DNA of 64,000 nt from Dyadobacter sp. MSC1_007 (GCF_023667495.1 NZ_JAMOZL010000001.1:620001-684000), one strand, 5' to 3'; shown: positions 53,136 through 63,384, counted from the first letter of the stretch. The notes: a model not told the origin generated them from the letters alone. Numbers and translations are program-made.

Positions 53136-54314
53136 TCAATGAAATACGCTTGCTTTTTTACCTCCAAAGCGGAAAGCATAGTTCAGGCTGATCGAATAAT
53201 CGGCAAAAGCTGCATCGCCCTGGATATGTACTTTTTTGGATTCGTCGGTAATGACGGCGTTCTCCATTTTTTGGCGTGCAATATCCGCTGCGCTCTGGAT
53301 ACGGTTCTTCACAAAGTTGTAAGGCACAAAAAGGCTGAAAGTATGATTGCCCGTCCGGAAGGTAACGCCCGGCTCTATCGCGATCACATAACCCGGCCTG
53401 CGATAGGCAACCTGGCCTCCAAATGCATCATAAGCGGGTATTCCTTCCAATCGTCCAGCCAGCGATACAGTGAATTTCTGCGCTTTCCCAAGCCCGGCCA
53501 TCACACCCGCCCGAGCGAAGTATTGGTCTGGGCAGGCATATAGATTGTAACCTTCCAGGCCAGCCGTCGGTGCGGATTTGAAAGTGCCATTGGATTCTTT
53601 GGGGTTGAACAGATAATAGGCATTGGCAAAGCCATAAATGTTGTTAACGATTTGTCTGAACCCTTGAAATTCAAGCGAAATGCCAAGACCACCATCACCC
53701 GGTTGAATGGCCTGGTCCATTACTACGCTCAGCTTGGAGCCATCCGCTTGCAGGGCGTCATCCATTACATCGTGCTTGCCAGTGGGCAGTTTTAGTCCGA
53801 CACCCACCATCAGATTGCCGTGGTGTGCTTTGGCAGGATCGATCACCCAGTAATTAAGCCCCACCCGAACGTCGCCCAACCCCTGCGCAAAAACGCTGTA
53901 ACGGGTAGTGTCAATCGTTTTGGATCTCAGCACTTGCGAACGCTCATTATGTACGTAAGGCAGGCTAACGTTTACTTGTAGACGATCGGTAATTCCGTAA
54001 GACGCATTGATATCAAGCGAATGCGAGTAAATGTTTACCGCATTGCCCCGGTCTCTGCCATCCGGCCCGTGGCCTCCGCCGGTCGTCTGGCGTTCATGTT
54101 GTTCTTCTTTGCCCACAAAATGCCTCCATGAATGGAAGTAACGATAGCTCGCCCCAACCTGGAACTGCCCTTTTTGTAAATTATAGGTAGACGAGCCCGG
54201 CATCGAATTGATGCCGCCCATTTGCCGTACGGCCACGCAGCCTTGTGCAAAAGCACCCGCAGGGGCAATCAGGCACGCTAAAAAGATAAAAGCGGAAATG
54301 TATAGGACTTTCAT
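53136..54314 (-). CDS. Outer-membrane beta-barrel protein (transporter/MetA-like)
   Basis: From the ATG at 54314 the protein has 392 residues, with a signal peptide (MKVLYISAFIFLACLIAPAG, then AFAQ) and alternating strands throughout (FQVGASYRYFHSWRHF, DRLQVNVSLPYVHNE, LMVGVGLKLPTGKHD, SISLNYAFRFGG). It resembles the phenol/MetA-pathway-type outer-membrane 'transporter' group. A His/Gly-rich loop, HERQTTGGGHGPDGRD, lies near the N-terminus. The frame is open 37 codons further upstream but without signal-like sequence. Confidence 0.85.
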   Translation of the reverse strand: MKVLYISAFIFLACLIAPAGAFAQGCVAVRQMGGINSMPGSSTYNLQKGQFQVGASYRYFHSWRHFVGKEEQHERQTTGGGHGPDGRDRGNAVNIYSHSLDINASYGITDRLQVNVSLPYVHNERSQVLRSKTIDTTRYSVFAQGLGDVRVGLNYWVIDPAKAHHGNLMVGVGLKLPTGKHDVMDDALQADGSKLSVVMDQAIQPGDGGLGISLEFQGFRQIVNNIYGFANAYYLFNPKESNGTFKSAPTAGLEGYNLYACPDQYFARAGVMAGLGKAQKFTVSLAGRLEGIPAYDAFGGQVAYRRPGYVIAIEPGVTFRTGNHTFSLFVPYNFVKNRIQSAADIARQKMENAVITDESKKVHIQGDAAFADYSISLNYAFRFGGKKASVFH

Positions 54315-54466
54315 ATTCGAGATCTTAAAGGATAGAATGATAGATAGACAGCCTTCCACGATGGGATCGCCGCGATGGAATCGCGGGTCAGGTGTCATGA
54401 AAAATACAGGTAGCGCTGAAAACACGCGGTTTGCAGCTTGTCAGAAGCTAATAGCCTGATTGGGGA

Positions 54467-55018
54467 TCAATGTTCCGGGGGAGGGGCAAATAAAACCAGA
54501 AAGGGCGAAATGAAAGTGTTGTTGTTAGCAGTATAAGTTGCTAAGGTGTTCACTGCAATGCCCGTAAATGTCAGCATTGCGTGGAAGGGCTTGTGCCAAT
54601 ATACCTTCAAGAGGTCTGACAATGAGCGGATTGCCTTCCGCATTGGTGTTTCGTCGGTCAAATCGCTTTGACCCGTATGCGCAATCTGATCGGCCAGTTC
54701 TAAAAACCTTTCCCTTGCCGAGAAGTTGGTTTTCAGCGTGATGTATGCCGTATCGTTTTCTATTTTCTGATGGATGATATTGTAAAACTGACCGTCGTTG
54801 GAAACGAGCCCGGGCGTGCCGTCTGCATTTTCCCAGGAAGAGCTGTACGGCAGGGTCGTCACCGCAAACTTCACTATTTTGTATTCGTCCTCTTCCTGTG
54901 TGACGCTGGCAACCTGGAAATCTTTTTCAAAAAAGAACACACCGATCGCCAACCCAAAAATGTTGTAGAGCAGCAACAGAAGCAGACCGATGGGCAGAAT
55001 TCTTTTCAAATGGTTCAA
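54467..55018 (-). CDS. Membrane-anchored protein of unknown function
   Basis: This 183-residue protein has one N-terminal helix (ILPIGLLLLLLYNIFGLAIG, about 7-27), a mostly polar domain (about 35-140) and a moderately hydrophobic segment near the C-terminus (about 145-175, AMLTFTGIAVNTLATYT). No family was recognised. It lies on the same strand as the neighbouring outer-membrane and collagen-like lipoprotein genes, but gaps of over 30 bp on both sides leave operon membership open. Confidence 0.7.
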   Translation of the reverse strand: MNHLKRILPIGLLLLLLYNIFGLAIGVFFFEKDFQVASVTQEEDEYKIVKFAVTTLPYSSSWENADGTPGLVSNDGQFYNIIHQKIENDTAYITLKTNFSARERFLELADQIAHTGQSDLTDETPMRKAIRSLSDLLKVYWHKPFHAMLTFTGIAVNTLATYTANNNTFISPFLVLFAPPPEH

Positions 55019-55051
55019 ATTTTAACGAAAATAGTACAATAATTTCAAGTT

Positions 55052-55624
55052 TCAATCCCTCAGCCCAAAATGCTGCCTTACCCATTCATAATCTTTGAGA
55101 TCGGCGATGTTGATACGTCCCTTGGCGTTGGGCGGAATGATGATCCAGCGAAATTCCAGATCGAAGTCCACCGGCATGAGGTGCAGGCTGTGATAGATCA
55201 GATCGAAGTTCATGGTCCCAACCTTGTTCTGCACCTGCATGAAAAAGCCCAATGTTAACTCCTCATTGGTGGCGGGTAAAGAAAACACCAAATTCGTCCG
55301 GCCCTCATTGCGATAGTAGGCCATTACCAGCGCGCTGTCGAGGATTGCCTGCGTAATGGCCTTATCCGTATGCGACACGAGAAAGTAGGTGGAATCCTGG
55401 CGTTGCCAGGCGGTTCCAGGCACTTTCAGCCAGGGTGATATGATCAGGTTTGCAGCCCCTGCCGGACCAGCGGGACCTGGTGCACCGTTTTGGCCCGGAG
55501 TTCCCTGAGTACCCTGAGGGCCGGCCGGGCCGGGGTCGCCATCCGGTCCTTTACAGGCAATGATTGTGCATGTTAGTATGAATATCCAGAGGCATTTTTT
55601 GCCTGAGAAAGGTATCGTTTTCAT
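55052..55624 (-). CDS. Lipoprotein with short collagen-like Gly-X-Y segment
   Basis: The chosen start (55624; 55627 is an equal alternative) gives 190 residues with a lipoprotein signal peptide ending in lipobox IIAC. Right after the Cys comes a collagen-like run of about 12 Gly-X-Y triplets (GPDGDPGPAGPQGTQGTPGQ and onward). About 140 residues with a strand-rich, unrecognised domain follow. Short collagen-like stalks of this kind occur in Bacteroidota surface lipoproteins and probably hold the C-terminal domain away from the membrane. Confidence 0.82.
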   Translation of the reverse strand: MKTIPFSGKKCLWIFILTCTIIACKGPDGDPGPAGPQGTQGTPGQNGAPGPAGPAGAANLIISPWLKVPGTAWQRQDSTYFLVSHTDKAITQAILDSALVMAYYRNEGRTNLVFSLPATNEELTLGFFMQVQNKVGTMNFDLIYHSLHLMPVDFDLEFRWIIIPPNAKGRINIADLKDYEWVRQHFGLRD

Positions 55625-55894
55625 CATTTTTACAATGTAGGGAGGGAACGGGCAAACATTTGAGATGCATGGGTAAACACCAAGTTTTACCTCCTCACAT
55701 TTCCGAAAAAAACGGGATGTGAGCACGGATAGAGGCGAAGTTAAATTCAGATGTAACTGTCTGATAATTAGGGTTTGATGTAAGTAAATATATTAAATTT
55801 AATTTGGATATATAAAGAAAAAATAGCAATTTTTATATATAAATTACTCCCGCTTCAATATCCCTCTTCTTCCATCCTTTAAATTCTGAAGTTT

Positions 55895-58800
55895 ATGAGA
55901 CCGATTCTATCAGTGCTCTCATTTTGCCTCCTGTTATTCATGGAGTGTCTCGCTCAGACGCCCAAGGTAACACGCGGCCCGTACCTGCAAATGGCGTATT
56001 CGAAAAAGTTAAATGAATTTGCAACAACCGCTTCTATAACGATACGCTGGCAGACAGACATCGCCTCCATCGGGCGGGTCGTTTACTCTGGGGAACCGGA
56101 ATATGAACTGCTTGGGCAGGGATCGCCCATTGTAGAAGAAGCCGAACCGACCGTGGATCACAAGATTACGCTGACCGGCCTGAAAGCCGACAGTCAATAC
56201 CGTTATTATATCGGGGCTATTGTGGTAACCCAGCCGCCATCATTTCCCGTTATTCTGGAAAAAACGGCCGACCACTTTTTCAGGACTCCACCGCTCCCCG
56301 GCGAAAAAAAGAAAACAAAAATATGGGTCTTGGGTGATTTCGGTTACACAGCTCCGGCGGATCCGCAGCCAGCCAACCGCCAGGATAGCGTAATCGACTC
56401 GTGGAGGAATTTTATGGCGGTTAACAAGACGGGCCCGATGGACCTCTGGCTGTGGCTGGGCGATAATGCCTACGAACAGGGAACGAAGCAGCAATACCAG
56501 GAGCACATTTTCGATAAGAAGAAATTGCGCTATGACTCTATATTCCGGCAAACCCCCTTTTATGCCACGCCCGGCAACCACGATTATTTCGATGGGGCTA
56601 CTGACGCGACACTTAGCCAGGTTAGGTTCGAGAAGAAAATCCATTATTATGAGGTTGTCGAAAATTTCACAAATGGGGAAGGAGGGGGAGAGCCATCGAT
56701 GACCGAGGCTTATTACTCGTTTGATTATGCCAATATCCATTTTATCAGTCTCGATACCTATGGATTTGAAAAACAGGGCGATGATGTTACGAAGGTTCTG
56801 GCACCCAACGGGGTCCAGGCACAATGGCTGAAAAGGGATCTCGCAAAGGCCAATGCGAATCCCAATACCAACTGGGTGATCGTATTTACGCACATGCCGC
56901 CATTCACGGGCGGTTCGCATAATTCGGACGTAGAGACTGACCTGATAGCGATCCGGAACAACCTCGTGCCCATTCTGGATGCTTACAAGGTAGACCTGCT
57001 CCTGTCCGGGCACAGCCATGGCTACGAGCGCTCACGCCTCATGCGCGACCATTCTACGACTTCTACCAATTTTGTAGTGGCTACGCACAACCCTGCGGTG
57101 GGCAGTAATGCGCAGGGCACCGGGCGCTATGACGGAACAGCGAACTCCTGCTTTTACTATAAAAACAGCGCTGCGGTGAAAAATGAAGGTATCGTGTATG
57201 TTGTGAACGGGGCGGGCGGACGAAAACTCGACCCAGATTTGCCCAAAAACGCCAGAAATAAGGACCTTGCCAGCCGGTTAATGGCGTCTTCATCCTTTTA
57301 TGAAGGTGGTTCAATGTACCTCGAGATCGAAAACAAGCGGTTAACTGCCAAGTTTATCAACGCCAAAAAGCAGGTGATCGACCAGTTTACGATTTTTAAA
57401 GACCTGGACGGCTTCACCGTGCCAGAAACGAACGGGACTATCCGCACCGCGATCTGCGAATGTACCGACGCGCAGCCGGGAGCCGATAATTTTACTCATT
57501 ACGTCGACGATAAAGGCAATCTGCTGCTGTCGATCAACAAGCACGACCTGAATATCGGTAAGGCTGGCGTGCCTCCCTTTGAGGTAAAGCTGGGCGGAAA
57601 GCCGGGCGGCACGGAGGTAGGCGCGCTGGGGCCGGGAACGAATTATGTGCGGTCCGACAGGCCCCGGTCTTTCAGCTCCAACTGGCGTGTCATGAACCGG
57701 TATTGGTCCATTAAGCCCAATCCGGAACTTGTAGGGAAACAACAGGTGACAGTGCGGCATTATTATACTGATTCTGATCTGTCCTACCTAAGCTACAAGG
57801 ACGGCGATTACGAGCGTATATGGCATTACAGCCTGCGGTTCTTTAAAATAAACACTTTACCAATCGCTGATAGCCTCGATCCGACGTTGGGAGTGCATAA
57901 TCGCATCAAAGCGGCTCCCGATTTCAACAAGAACGGTATCTGGCTTTACGATGTCAAGCAGAGTAGTGTAGCCGACCAGCAACCCACGCCGCTTGAATAC
58001 AAATGGCGGTACGCGTTCAATCAGCCGGAAGTATTTTCTTACCCGCTCAAACGTTATCCTTTCTATTCCGGCGAGTTCGTGGTGGGACGACTGAATGGCG
58101 GTGGCGGCATAGGCGGCCAGGTCTACAACCAGAATCCCCGCGGTACCGTGGTAATGCTCCATGCAGGCAGTTATTGGCGCTTTTTTGCCAAAGGTATGGC
58201 CCCTCCCGATAATGGAATATTTAACTGGAAAGGCGGACAGGACCCAGACGAGCTCAATGCGGAAGACCCGCCCAACTATGATAATGGAGCAGGCTGGCGG
58301 ACTGGCCCGGCGCCATTTGGCTATTCGCCCAACCGTGAAGACGGAGAAAAAATGCTTATTCCTGCCTGCCAGGCTGAACTGGATTGTTACGAGTACCGGG
58401 ACCGCAATTCTTACTTCCGTGAAGGTTGCATTACCACACCATGCTCGACCCGTTGGATCACTACTTATTTCCGTAATTCAACTCACATGAGCTCTCAGGA
58501 TATGGCCTACCATAAGTCGATTATTATCAATTATAAAAGGGATGATGGACTGGTCATTTATATCAATGGCAAAGAGCTGACACCTGGGGATGACAATATC
58601 ACCGAAAGGCCGGTTACCTTTTCTACTTTGGCCAAGACTGCCAGTCCGGAGTACGCCTGGCAAACCTTAGTAGTGCCTAATGACGGAAAATATTTCCGGT
58701 TAGGCCAGAACACCATCGCCGTCGAGCTGCACCAGACCAGCACAACCAGTTCGGACTTGTATTTTGATATGGACATTACATTAAGCCCCGATGTCATGAC

Positions 58801-59077
58801 TGTACCGGCCCGGCTAGCCGTATTGGCCCAAACCCAGGACGCCGCACCGGAATTTGTTTTTTATCCGAATCCGGTTGACAAGGACAAAATCACCTTCGAC
58901 ACGCCGCTTGAATACGAGACCTTGAGGATCACAGATTCGAAAGGAGTGGTCCGGCGCTACCTTTCCACGCCGGGGACTTTGAAAGAACTGGACGTGTCGG
59001 GCCTGCCCACGGGGATTTTTATTCTTTCCAGCCAGCATAAAGGCAAAGTCCGGCATTATAAGGTGATCAGGAAGTGA
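55895..59077 (+). CDS. Secreted purple-acid-phosphatase-like metallophosphoesterase with T9SS sorting domain
   Basis: This 1060-residue protein has a signal peptide (1-20), an N-terminal purple-acid-phosphatase fibronectin-like domain (about 25-130) and a metallophosphoesterase domain. Its metal motifs are GDFGY (D148), GDNAYE (D190), PGNHDY (N228-D230), THMP and GHSHGYER. A long beta-rich middle (about 530-960) and a C-terminal type IX secretion sorting domain (about 985-1060; FVFYPNPVDKDKITF) follow. It is exported to the surface or medium, where it would hydrolyse phosphomonoesters or diesters. It is monocistronic and starts after an AT-rich leader. Confidence 0.93.
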   Translation: MRPILSVLSFCLLLFMECLAQTPKVTRGPYLQMAYSKKLNEFATTASITIRWQTDIASIGRVVYSGEPEYELLGQGSPIVEEAEPTVDHKITLTGLKADSQYRYYIGAIVVTQPPSFPVILEKTADHFFRTPPLPGEKKKTKIWVLGDFGYTAPADPQPANRQDSVIDSWRNFMAVNKTGPMDLWLWLGDNAYEQGTKQQYQEHIFDKKKLRYDSIFRQTPFYATPGNHDYFDGATDATLSQVRFEKKIHYYEVVENFTNGEGGGEPSMTEAYYSFDYANIHFISLDTYGFEKQGDDVTKVLAPNGVQAQWLKRDLAKANANPNTNWVIVFTHMPPFTGGSHNSDVETDLIAIRNNLVPILDAYKVDLLLSGHSHGYERSRLMRDHSTTSTNFVVATHNPAVGSNAQGTGRYDGTANSCFYYKNSAAVKNEGIVYVVNGAGGRKLDPDLPKNARNKDLASRLMASSSFYEGGSMYLEIENKRLTAKFINAKKQVIDQFTIFKDLDGFTVPETNGTIRTAICECTDAQPGADNFTHYVDDKGNLLLSINKHDLNIGKAGVPPFEVKLGGKPGGTEVGALGPGTNYVRSDRPRSFSSNWRVMNRYWSIKPNPELVGKQQVTVRHYYTDSDLSYLSYKDGDYERIWHYSLRFFKINTLPIADSLDPTLGVHNRIKAAPDFNKNGIWLYDVKQSSVADQQPTPLEYKWRYAFNQPEVFSYPLKRYPFYSGEFVVGRLNGGGGIGGQVYNQNPRGTVVMLHAGSYWRFFAKGMAPPDNGIFNWKGGQDPDELNAEDPPNYDNGAGWRTGPAPFGYSPNREDGEKMLIPACQAELDCYEYRDRNSYFREGCITTPCSTRWITTYFRNSTHMSSQDMAYHKSIIINYKRDDGLVIYINGKELTPGDDNITERPVTFSTLAKTASPEYAWQTLVVPNDGKYFRLGQNTIAVELHQTSTTSSDLYFDMDITLSPDVMTVPARLAVLAQTQDAAPEFVFYPNPVDKDKITFDTPLEYETLRITDSKGVVRRYLSTPGTLKELDVSGLPTGIFILSSQHKGKVRHYKVIRK

Positions 59078-59087
59078 TATTTTTGCT

Positions 59088-59132
59088 ATTTTGCTCGTCG
59101 GGCAGGGGTGACATCCTGTCCACTAGCAAAAT
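59088..59132. terminator. Hairpin after the secreted phosphatase gene
   Basis: Outer arms ATTTTGCT/AGCAAAAT enclose an inner near-match GGGCAGG/CCTGTCC, giving a two-part stem 11 bp after the stop codon at 59077. It lacks a long T run, so termination is probable but not certain. Confidence 0.5.
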
Positions 59133-59215
59133 GGGCACATAAACCAGCCAATTACGGAGCGCCGATCATCTGGAAGACGTGCGCACCGACTACTATTAAA
59201 TCCGATTTTTAGCCG

Positions 59216-59926
59216 ATGAACAAGGTTCTTTCCGTTTTCTTTTTAACGACAATGCTATTTTCCTGTAGTGCCCTGAAGGAAAGCCCCAAATACAAGCTGA
59301 CTGATGGCGTTTACAAAACCAAAAATGATGGAAATAAAGCTTTCGTTTACATTGAAAATGCGGAGGACTCCGTTTTTGTATACCAATTAAAGGCCGGGCG
59401 GAAGATAGCAAAAGCCGATCGAAGCCCTTTAAAACCAGAAGTTTATCCGGTTATTGCCACCGACAAGGTCATCCTGGCTAAAAGATACTGGAAAAACACG
59501 TTTGATCTTGACGTGCTCACCATACCTTTCAAGTACCGCCCTTCGACCAACTCATTTACGCCCCAACTAAGTAATCACCTCAACGGGGCGCTATATATTG
59601 GTTATCGAAACGACACCTATGAATTGTCGTACAAACAAAATCCAATCGGCAAGATTAGTCAGCGCATCAGCCATTTGGGTTTTTCAGCCGGGCTGGCTAC
59701 CGGGATCGGTGTGAGCCCACTCAATCCCTGGGTGACGCAAAACAATATCAGTACTGAATACGATGGCTTTATTTGGTCAAAAGCAGTATGCATCATTATG
59801 GCCGTTGAAAAGCTGAATTTCGGGCTGGCCGTCGGTATCGACCATCTGTTAGACGATAATAGCCGTCACTGGATCTATCAGGGCAAGCCTTACCTCGGGC
59901 TTTCGGTAGGATTGAATCTGAATTAG
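59216..59926 (+). CDS. Lipoprotein of unknown function
   Basis: This 236-residue protein has a lipoprotein signal peptide with lipobox MLFSC (Cys 17). About 215 residues of mixed strands follow (YKLTDGVYKTKNDGNKAFVY, YIGYRNDTYELSYKQNPIG) and end in a barrel-like LGLSVGLNLN. The C-terminal third has alternating Gly-rich strands similar to outer-membrane proteins. No family was recognised. It lies between the secreted phosphatase and nuclease genes but with separating gaps of over 80 bp. Confidence 0.85.
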   Translation: MNKVLSVFFLTTMLFSCSALKESPKYKLTDGVYKTKNDGNKAFVYIENAEDSVFVYQLKAGRKIAKADRSPLKPEVYPVIATDKVILAKRYWKNTFDLDVLTIPFKYRPSTNSFTPQLSNHLNGALYIGYRNDTYELSYKQNPIGKISQRISHLGFSAGLATGIGVSPLNPWVTQNNISTEYDGFIWSKAVCIIMAVEKLNFGLAVGIDHLLDDNSRHWIYQGKPYLGLSVGLNLN

Positions 59927-59996
59927 CATTCCATTTCAACACTATTTCTTAACAGCTATTTAAAAATTTGATCATTTTGGGAAAATAGCCGGATGG

Positions 59997-60004
59997 TAGC
60001 TTTG
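59997..60004 (+). promoter_or_regulatory. -7 box (TAGCTTTG) immediately before the secreted nuclease gene
   Basis: TAGCTTTG fits TANNTTTG and ends only 5 bp before the ATG at 60010. An upstream TTTGG (59976-59980) is a possible -33 element with about 17 bp spacing. If used, the transcript would start at or next to the ATG and be leaderless. Confidence 0.45.
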
Positions 60005-60009
60005 ATGAT

Positions 60010-63000
60010 ATGAAAAGAACGCTACCATCAACATTCGCTGGATTTGTCGCGGGCATTATCCTGCTGTCGGTTCCCTGCCTACCCACCATTGCGCAAACGC
60101 TGCCGCCCGCACAGCCGCTGCCGTTTTCGTTCACAAGCATTTCCGGATCAGCTTTACCCGCGGGCGTGGCAGTACATCGTTTCGGAACTACCAGTGCGTC
60201 TATTCCTACAACCAGGACCAGCAGCCCGGCTACCGGAGATCTGCCCTACCTCACCAACGCAAACTCAGGCGGATGGCTGAATGCAGGAACAAGCGGAACG
60301 CTGGGCATCGGTATGCTCGCGTCGGGTTCGCAAGCCGCGGGAGCAGTGCTGATCTCACTCAATACAGCCGGAAAAACAGGTATCGTTGCCAAATGGAAGG
60401 CCAGAACGATCTTGCAGCAAAGCAGTCGCGACAATAGTCTGGCACTTCAATATCGTATCGGCGATACGGGCAATTTTGTCGATCTGGGAGACGGGACACA
60501 CATTTTCTCATCAACGGGCACAATTGCCGGCGACTCGGCGTCCTTCTCACTGTCGTTACCGGCGGCTATTGAAAACCAACCATTGGTTCAACTGCGGTGG
60601 GTTTACTGGGAGTCTGCCGGAACCGCAGGAAGTCGCGACCGCATTGCCCTGGACGATGTTTCCGTGGAGGAAGCTGTCACAGGCCCGGACGTCACGGCAC
60701 CGGTCATTTCCTCTGTCAGTCCTGCCGACAATGCAACCCATGTACAATTAGGTGTCAACCTGATATTGAACTTCTCCGAGCCGGTTATAAAAAAGACCGG
60801 ATCAATTACGATTACCAATACGACTGACAATACAACACAGGTAATTGACGTCGGGTCTGTGGACGTTACAGTCGACAATCAGGCTGTATCGGTGACCGGC
60901 GTTAGTCTCGCCAATAGCAAGGCATATTCGGTTACATGCACAGCCGCTGCCTTTGCGGATGCCGCCGGGAACGACTTTGCGGGATTAACGGATCCGAATG
61001 GTTGGAATTTTACAACTATCGATCCTCCGGGCACCGTCACCAGAATTAGTGCAATCCAGGGTAGTGGCCAACTTGCTGCGTTAACGGGCGAGTATACTAT
61101 TGAAGGTATCGTTACCCGCACTTTTCAGGGTACAAACGGCCTGAATGGCTTTTATGTGCAGGAGGAAGATGCCGACGCTGACGCTGACCCACTGACCTCT
61201 GAGGCTATTTTTGTCTATAATATTGCTGCTGACCCAGTTGGAGTGGTTAATCCGAATCAGGGGGACAAGGTCCGGCTCACCGGCACAGTTCTGGATTTCA
61301 TTTCCACGACGAGCGGCGTAACGACCCGCCTGACCGAAATTCAATCTATTTCGGCTTTTACAAACCTGGGAGCTGACGTTTTACCAACTTCTACACAAGT
61401 GAAATTACCGGTCACGAATGTGATTGACCTGGAACGTTACGAGGGAATGCTCGTTGACCTGAGTGCTGTAACCGGCAACCTGACGGTAACCGAGTTTTTC
61501 GAGCTGGGGCGATATGGACAGGTGTTGCTTTCGGTAGAAGGCCCGGCCAACCAGGCGGGTACAGATGCGAGACTGGATCAATTTACACAATTTAACGCAC
61601 CAAGTGTGAGCGGATACACCGCTTATCGGACTGAAATTGCTAAAAGACAGATTATTCTGGACGATGGAAGCGCACGGCAAAACCCCGACCCGATCATTTT
61701 CGGAAGGGGAGGCAATCCGCTGAGCGCAAGCAATACGCTCCGTGGCGGTGACCAGGTTGCCGGCATTACCGGCATCCTCGACGAGCGCCTCGAAGGTTAT
61801 CGCATTCAAACCGCGACAGGCGTCAACTTTCAGCCGTCTAACCCACGTCCGGCCGGTATTCCCGACTTGTCTATCGGCAGTTCGGCCACGATGACGCTCA
61901 AAGTGGCCAGTGCCAACGTGCTCAACTATTTCATTGACCTGGATGTGGCCGGCGATTTATACCGGGGTGCCAATACCGCGGAAGAATTTAACCGTCAGAA
62001 AGTGAAGATCATCAAAGCATTGATCCGGTCGGAGGCTGACGTGATCGGGCTGATGGAAATACAGTCGAATGGTGCGACGCCCGCGACTGCGCTGGCCGAT
62101 CTGGTAGCCGGGTTGAATGCCGATCCGGAAGGAAGCGGTACTTATGCTTTCATTGACCCGGCGGGCACAGGGACTGCGATTTCGACAGACGTCATTATGG
62201 TTGGTCTTTTGTATAAAACAGACAAAGTTACACCAACCGGAAATGCGGCCACGCTCACCACGAGCGCCGCATTTGACCTGGTTGGACGAAGGCCGCTGGC
62301 ACAAACATTCACACAAAATCTCAATGGCGAAGTGTTTACGGTGGTAGTAAATCATTTCAAGTCGAAAGGATCGAGCTCGGGAGCCGCGGGCGATGCGGAT
62401 GCGGGGGACGGACAAGGATTTTCAAATGGAACGCGGAGCCGACAAGCGGCAGATCTTGCAGCTTGGTTGAGCACCAATCCAACGGGGACTACCGACCCCG
62501 ATTACCTGATCTTGGGCGACCTGAATGCATATGCGAAAGAAGAGCCGCTGACGATCCTGGAAACGGCCGGTTTTGAAAACCTGCTTCCTGCCACATCCTA
62601 TTCTTATGTTTTTGACGGACAATTTGGCTCACTAGACCACGCCCTGGCAAGTTCGTCCCTGGCAAAACAAGTTACCGGAGCTGCCAAATGGCATATCAAT
62701 GCGGATGAACCGAGTGTGCTTGACTACAATACAGATTTCAAATCGGCAGGTCAGGTGAGCACTTTGTACAGCCCCGACGAGTTCCGTGCCGCCGACCATG
62801 ACCCTGTGCTGATCGGACTGGCGCTTGATAAGGCATTACCGGTTACTTACATTTCTTTTGCAGGGAGTGCAGAAGAAAACAGGATCGACTTGACCTGGCA
62901 AACTGCGGAAGAGATAAATAACGAGGGCTTCGAAGTACTCCGAAGTCTCAATGGAAGAGATTTTGAGCTGGTGGGATACGTAAAAGGGAATGAGACAACC

Positions 63001-63384
63001 AGGCAGCAGAGCGATTATCACTTTGCGGATTTAGAAGTAGAGGCAGGCCGGATTTATTATTATCAATTAAAACAAAAAGACTTTGACGGGCAAGCTGAAC
63101 TTTCCAGGGTAATTGTGGTGAAAGCGGCCTCAGGCCAGTTGAAATATGCAGTTTATCCGAATCCCGGCAATGGGCGTTTTAAATTCTCGGGCGCTGACGT
63201 TGACGTGACTTCTCTGGGTATGTTCAATGTGCTGGGTGGTGCTGTGCGGATCAGTGTCACCAAGGGAGAATCGGCTGGAGAATATATCGTCGTGCCGGAT
63301 ACGTGTATTACGCCGGGTCTGTATTTTGTCAAATTTTCAACATTGTCCGGACGTAAGGAAGCAGTGAGAATGGTTGTTTTTTAG
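60010..63384 (+). CDS. Secreted multidomain endonuclease/exonuclease/phosphatase-fold nuclease with T9SS sorting domain
   Basis: This 1124-residue protein has a signal peptide (about 1-29), a beta-rich N-terminal domain (about 36-220) and a Big_5-type Ig domain (about 225-335; APVISSVSPADNATHVQLGV). An OB-fold-like region resembling YhcR nucleases follows (about 340-600), then an endonuclease/exonuclease/phosphatase domain (about 625-945) with VIGLMEIQSNG, NHFKSKG and the terminal RAADHDPVLIGL, where H is the catalytic base. A T9SS C-terminal domain (about 1045-1124; YAVYPNPGNGRFKFSG) ends the protein. It is likely an extracellular DNase of the ExeM/NucH kind, useful for eDNA breakdown and phosphate or nucleoside uptake. 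Confidence 0.93.
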   Translation: MKRTLPSTFAGFVAGIILLSVPCLPTIAQTLPPAQPLPFSFTSISGSALPAGVAVHRFGTTSASIPTTRTSSPATGDLPYLTNANSGGWLNAGTSGTLGIGMLASGSQAAGAVLISLNTAGKTGIVAKWKARTILQQSSRDNSLALQYRIGDTGNFVDLGDGTHIFSSTGTIAGDSASFSLSLPAAIENQPLVQLRWVYWESAGTAGSRDRIALDDVSVEEAVTGPDVTAPVISSVSPADNATHVQLGVNLILNFSEPVIKKTGSITITNTTDNTTQVIDVGSVDVTVDNQAVSVTGVSLANSKAYSVTCTAAAFADAAGNDFAGLTDPNGWNFTTIDPPGTVTRISAIQGSGQLAALTGEYTIEGIVTRTFQGTNGLNGFYVQEEDADADADPLTSEAIFVYNIAADPVGVVNPNQGDKVRLTGTVLDFISTTSGVTTRLTEIQSISAFTNLGADVLPTSTQVKLPVTNVIDLERYEGMLVDLSAVTGNLTVTEFFELGRYGQVLLSVEGPANQAGTDARLDQFTQFNAPSVSGYTAYRTEIAKRQIILDDGSARQNPDPIIFGRGGNPLSASNTLRGGDQVAGITGILDERLEGYRIQTATGVNFQPSNPRPAGIPDLSIGSSATMTLKVASANVLNYFIDLDVAGDLYRGANTAEEFNRQKVKIIKALIRSEADVIGLMEIQSNGATPATALADLVAGLNADPEGSGTYAFIDPAGTGTAISTDVIMVGLLYKTDKVTPTGNAATLTTSAAFDLVGRRPLAQTFTQNLNGEVFTVVVNHFKSKGSSSGAAGDADAGDGQGFSNGTRSRQAADLAAWLSTNPTGTTDPDYLILGDLNAYAKEEPLTILETAGFENLLPATSYSYVFDGQFGSLDHALASSSLAKQVTGAAKWHINADEPSVLDYNTDFKSAGQVSTLYSPDEFRAADHDPVLIGLALDKALPVTYISFAGSAEENRIDLTWQTAEEINNEGFEVLRSLNGRDFELVGYVKGNETTRQQSDYHFADLEVEAGRIYYYQLKQKDFDGQAELSRVIVVKAASGQLKYAVYPNPGNGRFKFSGADVDVTSLGMFNVLGGAVRISVTKGESAGEYIVVPDTCITPGLYFVKFSTLSGRKEAVRMVVF

